A stretch of 6,797 nucleotides of DNA from Oscillospiraceae bacterium (GTDB lineage Bacteria; Bacillota; Clostridia; Oscillospirales; Ruminococcaceae): NCBI GenBank assembly GCA_015067375.1, contig SVMQ01000123.1, positions 1 through 6,797 of the forward strand. Reading direction: 5' to 3'. The notes under the pieces were generated by a model that was not told the origin of the DNA, did no database searches, and saw only the letters and a program-made list of their open reading frames with translations. Both the position numbers and the translations under genes were made by a program. Shown here in pieces: positions 1 through 5,351 of this stretch (positions within the stretch are counted from its first letter, which is position 1; each line of letters opens with the position of its first letter).

Positions 1-2
1 GT

Positions 3-221
3 GAAAATAATTTAGAATGTATAATTGATGATGGATTACTTATAAAAAACAATAAAGTGCTTGCAGGTAAATCGGCGAAGAAAGAATTGAGTAAAATTGC
101 ATCAGTAAAAAGAGCAGTTTTTAGTATCTCTGACGCTGTTGAGTATCGGCAAAGTGTAGAAATTTTTATAACGCATTTGTGCTACTTTTACAATTTACGG
201 CGAATTATTGCCACATTTTAG
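3..221 (+). CDS. 3' end of an unrecognised AT-rich gene (partial, runs off left edge)
   Basis: An open frame enters from the left edge and runs 72 codons to a TAG at 219-221. I see no start codon that must be used, so it is probably the C-terminal part of a longer protein. The peptide has a lysine-rich middle (AGKSAKKELSKIASVK) and ends in an aromatic and basic tail (CYFYNLRRIIATF). I do not recognise the family, and it does not resemble any flagellar protein. Seventy-two stop-free codons are unlikely by chance at roughly 30% GC, which is the main argument that it is coding. Its composition is far more AT-rich than the roughly 50% GC flagellar genes, so it may have a different history, such as an accessory or mobile gene. 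No ribosome site or domain motif is visible to confirm this. Confidence 0.45.
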   Translation, partial: ENNLECIIDDGLLIKNNKVLAGKSAKKELSKIASVKRAVFSISDAVEYRQSVEIFITHLCYFYNLRRIIATF

Positions 222-246
222 CAGTTAGCTAGTAAAATTGCATGAG
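90..246. repeat. 13-bp direct repeat, two copies 141 bp apart
   Basis: AGTAAAATTGCAT occurs at 90-102 and again at 231-243. Both copies are followed by an AG after one mismatched base (CAG versus GAG), so 15 of 16 bases match. The first copy is inside the partial upstream gene and the second lies just past its stop. The role is unknown. A paired protein-binding site or the remnant of a local duplication are both possible. Confidence 0.5.
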
Positions 247-259
247 TTTTCTAAAAAAT

Positions 260-295
260 GCGTTAAAATTTTTACATTCCATGTTAAGCTTTTTT
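260..295 (+). terminator. Possible weak intrinsic terminator of the upstream gene
   Basis: GCGTTAA at 260-266 can pair with TTAAGC at 284-289, with one bulged G, and six T residues follow at 290-295. An inner ACAT/ATGT pairing (ACAT-TCC-ATGT) competes with part of the stem. The arrangement is right for a Rho-independent terminator placed between the upstream gene and the flagellar promoter. The stem is short and AT-rich, so this is a tentative call. Confidence 0.25.
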
Positions 296-296
296 C

Positions 297-334
297 AAAA
301 AAAAGTTGCAATCTGACTGCAAATGTAGTATAAT
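297..334 (+). promoter_or_regulatory. Sigma-A-type promoter of the flgB operon with upstream A-tract
   Basis: A -35 box TTGCAA at 306-311 and a perfect -10 box TATAAT at 329-334 are separated by exactly 17 bases. Eight A residues at 297-304 directly precede the -35 box and could act as an UP-like element. A second TATAAT follows at 335-340 but has no well-spaced -35 box. Transcription should start near 340-343, giving a leader of about 70 nt before flgB. A 5-bp inverted repeat, TTGCA (306-310) and TGCAA (318-322), overlaps the -35 box and could be a repressor site. I found no sigma-28 (SigD-type) match, so vegetative transcription of this early flagellar operon is the simplest reading. Confidence 0.75.
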
Positions 335-343
335 TATAATACG

Positions 344-370
344 AATAACCATGTGTTAGTGTGGGTTATT
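344..370 (+). promoter_or_regulatory. Perfect 7-bp inverted repeat at the predicted 5' end of the leader
   Basis: AATAACC (344-350) and GGTTATT (364-370) are perfectly complementary and flank a 13-nt loop. The repeat begins within a few bases of the predicted transcription start. As RNA it would form a stem at the extreme 5' end of the message, a place where hairpins can slow decay. As DNA it could equally be a downstream operator. It is not followed by a T-tract, so it is not a terminator. Confidence 0.45.
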
Positions 371-411
371 GGCTGTAAAAATAATCCAAATCATAAAAAA
401 GGGGAAAGAAA

Positions 412-777
412 ATGGCACTTTTTGATACCACCGCGTTTCGCATAACAGAACAGGGTCTGAGCGTTCTCTGGCAGAAGCAGCAGGTCATCGCACAGAATAT
501 CGCCAATGCGGATACGCCTGAATATAACTGCAAGTATCTTGAGTTCAGCGGTGTGCTGCGTGAGAAGCTTCGTGCAAACGGCAGCATCAAGCAGGAGCTT
601 AATCTTTCGCAGCATATAGTTGTCGATACCGCAACAAGGGATCAGTTTGATGAGAACAACGTTGATACCGACACTCAGCAGGCTGAGCTTGCGAATACGC
701 AGATGCAGTATGACGCGCTCATAAATTCCATGAACGGTAACTTTACCAGAATGAGAAGCGCACTGATAACAAAGTAA
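412..777 (+). CDS. flgB: Flagellar proximal rod protein FlgB
   Basis: FlgB is a proximal-rod subunit of the flagellar basal body, exported outside the cytoplasm through the flagellar type III apparatus. The 121-residue product carries the N-terminal rod signature, residues 22-38, including AQNIANADTPEY, which is the ANxxTPxY motif shared by rod and hook proteins. The conserved C-terminal block starts with NNVDTD (82-87) and continues through an amphipathic helix, AELANTQMQYDALINSM. Length is slightly below the usual 130 or so. Cys40 (YNCKY) sits where the family usually has Lys or Ala. The ATG is preceded by AAGGGG (399-404) at good spacing. It is the first gene of the operon and ends 14 bases before flgC. 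Assignment over other rod proteins rests on size, the NNVD block and its place next to flgC. Confidence 0.95.
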   Translation: MALFDTTAFRITEQGLSVLWQKQQVIAQNIANADTPEYNCKYLEFSGVLREKLRANGSIKQELNLSQHIVVDTATRDQFDENNVDTDTQQAELANTQMQYDALINSMNGNFTRMRSALITK

Positions 778-791
778 CGGGGGAATAACAG

Positions 792-1250
792 ATGGCATTT
801 TTAAGCTCGATGAACATTCCGCTCTCGGGTATGACCGCTGAGCGTCTGAGATTGGATATAATCGCACAGAACGTTGCAAATGCCGACAACGTTGCTACTA
901 CTGCTGAGGATGCGTACAAGCGTCAGATGGTGGTTTTCGGTGAGGACAGAACGTTCAAATCCGTGCTGCGCACAAAGCTTGGCACAGGCGAGGCGCATTT
1001 CCATAAGTACATACAGTATCGCGGCGTTGAGTGCCGTGAGATCGTAGAGGATGAAACTCCTGCGGAGCCTGTTTACGATCCCACTCATCCTCTCGCTGAC
1101 GAATACGGCTACATATATGAGTCCAATGTCGATGTTGCGACAGAGCAGCTTGACGCTATCGAGGCTGCCAATATGTATGACGCTAACCTCGCGGTGTTCG
1201 AGGTGGTGAAGTCCATGGCGCAGAAGGCGCTCAATATTGGCAAGGGCTGA
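792..1250 (+). CDS. flgC: Flagellar proximal rod protein FlgC
   Basis: FlgC is the second proximal-rod protein and stacks with FlgB and FlgF in the axial shaft. The 152-residue product has the N-terminal signature AQNVANAD (25-32). It then has a longer linker than FlgB before YKRQMVVF (about 42-49), equivalent to the family's YRRKxVVF. The C-terminal signature GYIYESNVDVATEQLDAIEA (106-125) corresponds to the usual GYVxxPNVNxxxEMxxMI block, and the closing helix is typical of rod and hook proteins. A clear GGGGG ribosome site at 779-783 precedes the ATG by 8 bases. The gene lies directly behind flgB and 36 bases before fliE, as in other Firmicutes. The central region contains several charged residues and one Cys (VECRE) and is the least conserved part. 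Confidence 0.95.
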   Translation: MAFLSSMNIPLSGMTAERLRLDIIAQNVANADNVATTAEDAYKRQMVVFGEDRTFKSVLRTKLGTGEAHFHKYIQYRGVECREIVEDETPAEPVYDPTHPLADEYGYIYESNVDVATEQLDAIEAANMYDANLAVFEVVKSMAQKALNIGKG

Positions 1251-1286
1251 TAAAACACGTTTGTTTTCTGAAAGGATTGATATAAA

Positions 1287-1601
1287 ATGATAGATTTCGT
1301 ACCGATTTCCACACTGCCCTCCATGGAGCCGATGACTCCAATGGACATAACCAAGGAAGATCTTGCAATAAATACTGAGGAAGCGTCGTTCCTTGATATC
1401 TTTAAGGGTCTTGTGGATAATGTTGTGGAAACAAATGAGCAGGTGGATCGTGATGCCATAGATCTGATGCTCGGCAATATCGACGACCTTGCACAGGTGC
1501 AGGCGAATATCGAAAAAGCGTCCGTTGCAGTGGACCTGCTGGTAACGGTTAAGAATGAGGCGCTGAGCGCTTATAACACTATAATCAATATGCAGGTTTG
1601 A
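1287..1601 (+). CDS. fliE: Flagellar hook-basal body protein FliE
   Basis: FliE is the small adaptor that joins the FliF MS ring to the rod and is among the first proteins exported. At 104 residues it is the usual size. The diagnostic C-terminal block occupies residues 75-104: IEKASVAVDLLVTVKNEALSAYN followed by TIINMQV, matching the family pattern IEKAxxALxLxxxVRNKxxxAYxEIMxMQV. The first 30 or so residues are Pro, Met and Thr rich and probably flexible, as in homologues. AAAGGA at 1271-1276 is the ribosome site, 10 bases before the ATG. The gene is followed by the longest gap in the operon (75 nt), which carries two hairpins. Confidence 0.95.
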   Translation: MIDFVPISTLPSMEPMTPMDITKEDLAINTEEASFLDIFKGLVDNVVETNEQVDRDAIDLMLGNIDDLAQVQANIEKASVAVDLLVTVKNEALSAYNTIINMQV

Positions 1602-1651
1602 TCTGCTTAAAAATAGCAGAAGATCCGATGCTGTCAGGCTTTACGGCACGG
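1602..1651 (+). promoter_or_regulatory. Two tandem hairpins in the fliE-fliF gap
   Basis: Hairpin 1 is a perfect 6-bp stem, TCTGCT (1602-1607) with AGCAGA (1615-1620) around a 7-nt A-rich loop, starting directly after the fliE stop codon. Hairpin 2 pairs 1625-1634 with 1643-1651: CCG/CGG, one bulged A (1628), TGC/GCA, one T-G wobble, then GT/AC, closing an 8-nt loop. It ends 10 bases before the fliF ribosome site. Neither has an immediate T-tract, so they are not convincing terminators. RNA processing, message stability or a translational effect on fliF are the plausible roles. Which, if any, applies is inference. Confidence 0.45.
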
Positions 1652-1661
1652 AATCTTGTTC

Positions 1662-1667
1662 GGAGGT
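1662..1667 (+). promoter_or_regulatory. Ribosome binding site that fixes the fliF start
   Basis: GGAGGT lies 9 bases before the ATG at 1677. A seven-T run (1669-1675) fills most of the spacer. The in-frame TTG at 1656 lies upstream of this site and has no ribosome site of its own, so the ATG is the start. Confidence 0.85.
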
Positions 1668-1676
1668 CTTTTTTTA

Positions 1677-3332
1677 ATGAATGAAAAGCTGAAAACTACG
1701 GTCACCACCGTAAAGGAGAAGTGGAGCGGCTTATCAACCGTTTTTAAGGTGCTGTTTATCAGCATTCCGATCGCGGTGATAGCTATAATAATCGTTCTGG
1801 TGATACTATTCAACCGCGAAGAGGATGCAGTTCTTTTCTCGGGTGTTGAGCAGACAGAGGCAGGCGAGATCGCTGCGGCTGTAACGGCGCTTGGAATTAC
1901 AGATGTTACAGTACAGGATGACGGTGATATCATCGTTCCTGCAGAACAGGTAGACTTTCTGCGTATGCAGATGTATATGCAGGGCTATCCTACATCCTCG
2001 ACTGATTACGAGATCTGGAACGAGGGCGTGGATCTCTGGTCCACAGATGCGGACAAGCGTGAGGTAAAACGTCAGCAGCTCGAAACTCGTATCGGCGCAG
2101 CTCTGGCTTCGCTCGAAGAGATAAAGCAGGCTACTGTCACATTGACACTGCCTGAAACATCTGACTATGTTCTTGTTGAGAACAAGGGTCAGTCGTCCTG
2201 CTCGGTCATCCTGCAGCTGTATGATAATGCGTCGCTCAGCAATGCAGAGGTTCGAGCTATCTACCGCGCTGTAACGACCAGTGCAGAGAACCTTGTCAAC
2301 GACAATATCTCCATCATGGATACCACAGGTAAGCTTTACGAGTGGGTAGCTCCCGAGGATGACGAAAAGTCCGAAGAGGATCTTTCGGGCGTGAATGTTG
2401 CAGAGCGCAGACTGCAGTTCCAGAAGGAATTCGAGGAGTTGCTTGAGGAAGATCTCGGCGAGATGTTCACCATGAGCTTCGGCGAGAACAACTATGCATT
2501 CAACGTAAGCGCTATACTCAACTACGACAAGATGACAAGGGATGAAGAGGAGTTCATTCCTGTCGAGGGCACGACGCACGGCGTCGCAAATCACGAGCAG
2601 TCCATCTACGAGGCAGGCTACCTTGACGAGGACGGCGGTCTTGTTGGTGTTACGCCTAATGCGGACGAGTCCCCCGATTATCCTGAGTACTTGGGTATCG
2701 AGGACGGACAGGGCTACGTTTACGACAAGGACGAAACACAGTACAGCGTTTCCAACATCAAGACCTCCCTCATCAAGGATGGTTATGAGATACAGACGCT
2801 CAGCGTTGCACTTATGATAAACCAGACCAACATGACTGAGGCAGAGCGCGAGTCGCTTTGCGATCTTGTTGCAAAGGCAGCGGGCACTGACGTAGCGAAC
2901 GTATCTGTATACAATATGCCGTTCGTACTCAAGGGCAGCAACATTGGTACAACGATCGGCGATGGCAGCATCAATGTCTGGACAGACGAGGTGGATACAT
3001 ACCGCGATATGCTCCTGTTCGTTGTTATCGGACTTGGCGTACTGCTGATAGTTCTGCTTATCATCTCGCTGTTCATGAGCAGTGCAAGAAAGAAGAAGAT
3101 CAGACGCAGACAGGAATCCGCACTGGCAGCCGCAAATGCGCAGCTTGCTGACGGCATGAACGCTCAGGGCGGCGATCCGGTTCAGGAGATCGACTTCAAT
3201 ATCGCAAGCCTTACAGAGGAAGCCGGCAAGGATTCCAAGGAAACTATCCTCAAGAGAGAGATCAGCGAGTTCGCGAAGACAAATCCCGAGATCGTTGCAT
3301 CTATCATCAGAAATATGCTCAGAGAAGAATAA
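1677..3332 (+). CDS. fliF: Flagellar MS-ring protein FliF
   Basis: FliF is the membrane protein that forms the MS ring, the base on which rod, rotor and export gate assemble. The product is 551 residues from the ATG, normal for the family. A short basic N-terminus leads into transmembrane helix 1 (about 25-45). A YscJ/FliF-type ring domain follows, with VLFSGV and later TRIGAALASLEEIKQATVTLTLPE as recognisable stretches. The middle of the external region is rich in Asp and Glu (roughly residues 290-355), which is the usual variable part. Transmembrane helix 2 is about 445-467, followed by a stop-transfer cluster, SSARKKKIRRR. The cytoplasmic tail ends in EISEFAKTNPEIVASIIRNM, the conserved segment that binds FliG. 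fliG follows after 20 bases. Upstream extension to TTG at 1656 is possible as an open frame but is not supported. Confidence 0.96.
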   Translation: MNEKLKTTVTTVKEKWSGLSTVFKVLFISIPIAVIAIIIVLVILFNREEDAVLFSGVEQTEAGEIAAAVTALGITDVTVQDDGDIIVPAEQVDFLRMQMYMQGYPTSSTDYEIWNEGVDLWSTDADKREVKRQQLETRIGAALASLEEIKQATVTLTLPETSDYVLVENKGQSSCSVILQLYDNASLSNAEVRAIYRAVTTSAENLVNDNISIMDTTGKLYEWVAPEDDEKSEEDLSGVNVAERRLQFQKEFEELLEEDLGEMFTMSFGENNYAFNVSAILNYDKMTRDEEEFIPVEGTTHGVANHEQSIYEAGYLDEDGGLVGVTPNADESPDYPEYLGIEDGQGYVYDKDETQYSVSNIKTSLIKDGYEIQTLSVALMINQTNMTEAERESLCDLVAKAAGTDVANVSVYNMPFVLKGSNIGTTIGDGSINVWTDEVDTYRDMLLFVVIGLGVLLIVLLIISLFMSSARKKKIRRRQESALAAANAQLADGMNAQGGDPVQEIDFNIASLTEEAGKDSKETILKREISEFAKTNPEIVASIIRNMLREE

Positions 3333-3352
3333 TACCCACTGGAGGGATATAA

Positions 3353-4372
3353 ATGGCAAGAGAAGTAGGCAGGGATCTGACCGCGTCGCAGCGAATAGCG
3401 CTGGTCATCGCTTCTATGGGTGTAGAGAATGCATCCGCAATATTCAAGCATCTTGCTGACGACGAGGTGGAGTCCGTTTCTGTCGAGCTTGCAAGACTTG
3501 ACTATCAGCCCATCGAGGTAGTTGAAGAGATACTCAATGAGTTCTACGAGCTGTGTCTGACGCAGAAGGTAGTAACAGAGGGCGGCGTTGACTACGCCCG
3601 TGAGATACTCGAAAAAGCGTTCGGTCAGGAAGCGGCAAGCAACCTGCTGGCGAGAATAACAAAACAGCTTAAGACGAAGTCCTTTGACTTCGTCAGAAAA
3701 GCAGACTATAAAAACCTGCTGGCTATCGTTCAGAACGAGCATCCGCAGACTATCGCACTGATACTTTCGTATGCACGAAGCGATCAGGCGTCCGCTATCC
3801 TCGCGGAGCTTCCCAAGGAGAAGCGCGTTGAGGTAGTTGAGCGTATTGCGCGCATGGACAGAGCCTCGCCTGAGGTCATCAAGTCCATCGAGCTGGCACT
3901 TGAAAAGAAGTTTGCGAGCCTCGTTACCATGGATTCCATGGAGGTCGGCGGTATCAATTATGTTGCAGAGGTCATGAACAATGTAGACCGTGCAACGGAA
4001 AAGTTCATCTTTGACGAGCTGTCCGCACGCGATCAGAAGCTGGCAGACCTCATCAAGCAGAAGATGTTCGTATTCGAGGATATCGTCAATCTGGATGCTC
4101 TGTCTATTCAGGCGTTCACAAAGGAGATCGATCCCAAGGATCTTGCGGTGGCTATCAAGGGCTCTACACAGGAGGTTGCGGAGTGCATCTTTGCAAACAT
4201 CTCCTCCCGTGCAAGAGAGAGCCTGCAGGCAGATATCGAGTACCTGCATAACATCCGTATGCGTGATGTTGAAGAAGCGCAGCAGCGTATCGTTGCTGTC
4301 ATCAGACGTCTGGAGCAGGAGGGTGTCGTTACGATCACTCACGGCTCCGGCGGCGACGAGATCATCGCATAA
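3353..4372 (+). CDS. fliG: Flagellar rotor/switch protein FliG
   Basis: FliG lies on the cytoplasmic face of the MS ring, binds FliF and FliM, and contacts the MotA stator to produce torque. The 339-residue product has the N-terminal FliF-binding domain (about 1-100), the middle domain with EHPQT (129-133, followed by IALILSY), and the conserved MEVGG (196-200). The C-terminal torque domain includes KMFVFEDIVNLD. By eye against the E. coli numbering, K264, R281, D289 and R297 are kept as K269, R286, D294 and R302, while the D288 position is Ala293. The GPVR motif before the last helices reads HNIR. GGAGGG at 3341-3346 precedes the ATG by 6 bases. Neighbours fliF and fliH are in the standard order. 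The torque-residue changes may be lineage variation, and overall identity is not in doubt. Confidence 0.97.
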   Translation: MAREVGRDLTASQRIALVIASMGVENASAIFKHLADDEVESVSVELARLDYQPIEVVEEILNEFYELCLTQKVVTEGGVDYAREILEKAFGQEAASNLLARITKQLKTKSFDFVRKADYKNLLAIVQNEHPQTIALILSYARSDQASAILAELPKEKRVEVVERIARMDRASPEVIKSIELALEKKFASLVTMDSMEVGGINYVAEVMNNVDRATEKFIFDELSARDQKLADLIKQKMFVFEDIVNLDALSIQAFTKEIDPKDLAVAIKGSTQEVAECIFANISSRARESLQADIEYLHNIRMRDVEEAQQRIVAVIRRLEQEGVVTITHGSGGDEIIA

Positions 4373-4385
4373 TATTGATAATTGC

Positions 4386-4391
4386 GGAGGG
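4386..4391 (+). promoter_or_regulatory. Ribosome binding site fixing the TTG start of fliH
   Basis: GGAGGG lies 7 bases before TTG at 4399. No ATG or GTG in frame is near it, and the neighbouring TTG at 4395 is in another frame. This supports a true TTG start. Confidence 0.8.
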
Positions 4392-4398
4392 ATATTGA

Positions 4399-5328
4399 TT
4401 GGCAGTTTTTAAAAGGAACTCCGTGATATGCGGCGGCGGTGTGGATATATCCAACAGGGTAATAGTCAACCGTCCCCGTGCTGTTGAGGAAGCGCCTTCT
4501 CAGGTGCAGGAGAGCGTTGAACAGGCAGAGCCGCCAAAGCCCGATCTTGCGGCAGAGCTGGAGCTTAGGCTGCAGCTGCTGGAGGAGCGCGAGGCTGACG
4601 CGGAGCGCAGACAGCAGGAGCTTGCAGCGCTCAAAGAGCAGTACATAGAGCAGGGCAAGGGAGTCATCCTTGAGGCGAAGCAGCGTGCCGAGGCTATGAT
4701 AGCACAAGCAGAGGCAGAGGCGGCTGACATCGTTGCTGATGCGGAGGCTCAGAGGGACGGCGTATTTATCAAGGCGCGCGCAGAGGGCTTTGAGCAGGGC
4801 AAGAAAGATGGCGTTGAAGCCTGCCTTGCAGATGGAAAGGATATCCTTGACAGCGCAAGAGTTTATGCGGAGAAGATCAACACCGAAAAGGACGAGCTTT
4901 TTGCGAAGTACGAAAAGGATATCTTCGATACGATAATTGCGATCGCCAATAAGATAACGCTGGACAGCCTTACGGCAAAGGACAGCACGGTAGTTAAAAA
5001 GCTTATCAAGAAAGCGGCGAAGGACTTCCGAAACACCGAGAGGATACGCATTACGCTGGACAAGAACGGTGCAACGGAAGAGCTTGCTGCAGACTATGAA
5101 TACTTAAAGGAGCTGTGCGGCGGCGTACAGTATGTCGAGGTCGAGCTTCTGCCTGACGCGGAACCGGGTACGGTCATCGTGGAGAGCGGCGGCGAGATAA
5201 CAGACGCGGGCATACAGACGCAGCTTCGCATGATACAGGAGCTGGGCGAGGGCAAATTCCAGGCGCCTAAAAGAAAAAGGGCGACCAATAAAAAGCCTGC
5301 AGAGCAGCTTCAGCTTGAAGAAGAATAA
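4399..5328 (+). CDS. fliH: Flagellar export ATPase regulator FliH (TTG start)
   Basis: FliH binds the FliI ATPase as a dimer, holds it inactive or docks it at the export gate and C-ring, and is related to the stator stalk subunits of F/V-type ATPases. The 309-residue product is longer than the usual 230-270 or so. After a short N-terminus comes an Ala/Glu/Gln-rich coiled-coil region (about 49-120). A GxxxG repeat, G130-FEQ-G134-KKD-G138, follows, which is a known FliH hallmark. The globular C-terminal domain (about 165-285) contains the ANKIT segment and the PGTVIVESGGEITDAG block, matching the FliH/HrpE pattern with PGxxxVESxxGxIDA-like spacing. The last 24 or so residues form a Lys/Arg-rich then Glu-rich tail not typical of the family. 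No Trp is present near the N-terminus, unlike the Salmonella protein. It sits between fliG and fliI, as expected. Confidence 0.92.
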   Translation: MAVFKRNSVICGGGVDISNRVIVNRPRAVEEAPSQVQESVEQAEPPKPDLAAELELRLQLLEEREADAERRQQELAALKEQYIEQGKGVILEAKQRAEAMIAQAEAEAADIVADAEAQRDGVFIKARAEGFEQGKKDGVEACLADGKDILDSARVYAEKINTEKDELFAKYEKDIFDTIIAIANKITLDSLTAKDSTVVKKLIKKAAKDFRNTERIRITLDKNGATEELAADYEYLKELCGGVQYVEVELLPDAEPGTVIVESGGEITDAGIQTQLRMIQELGEGKFQAPKRKRATNKKPAEQLQLEEE

Positions 5329-5339
5329 TTACAATCGGC

Positions 5340-5345
5340 GGAGGT
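5340..5345 (+). promoter_or_regulatory. Ribosome binding site fixing the TTG start of fliI
   Basis: GGAGGT lies 6 bases before TTG at 5352. The first in-frame ATG is well inside the conserved N-terminal region (FRYMGKIEKIVG), so a later start would remove family sequence. Confidence 0.8.
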
Positions 5346-5351
5346 CAGGAT

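Noticed and set aside
341..411. Cyclic di-GMP riboswitch in the flgB leader, as found before some clostridial flagellar operons
   Set aside because: The predicted leader is only about 70 nt, and I see none of the conserved class I core. Only a single simple inverted repeat is present.
222..411. Sigma-28 (SigD/FliA-type) promoter
   Set aside because: No TAAA box with a correctly spaced GCCGATAA-like box was found. The vegetative promoter accounts for the region.
1..411. Divergent minus-strand promoter and gene upstream of flgB
   Set aside because: A TTGAAA-like box exists on the minus strand near 291-300, but its -10 match is poor and no plausible minus-strand gene follows.
1252..1267. Hairpin in the flgC-fliE gap (AAAACA/TGTTTT with a 4-nt loop)
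   Set aside because: The stem has a single G-C pair and no other supporting feature, and is too weak to annotate.
1806..3359. Long (517-codon) open frame on the minus strand opposite fliF
   Set aside because: It lies wholly antisense to a clear fliF, mirrors its codon bias, has no recognisable protein features, and shows no ribosome site or promoter that I could find.
3182..4342. Second long minus-strand open frame opposite the fliF end and fliG
   Set aside because: It is an antisense shadow of conserved coding sequence, with no family resemblance.
3990..4412. Plus-strand open frame overlapping the fliG 3' half in another frame
   Set aside because: Its Ser/Arg-rich composition is typical of an off-frame reading. 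fliG is intact through the same bases.
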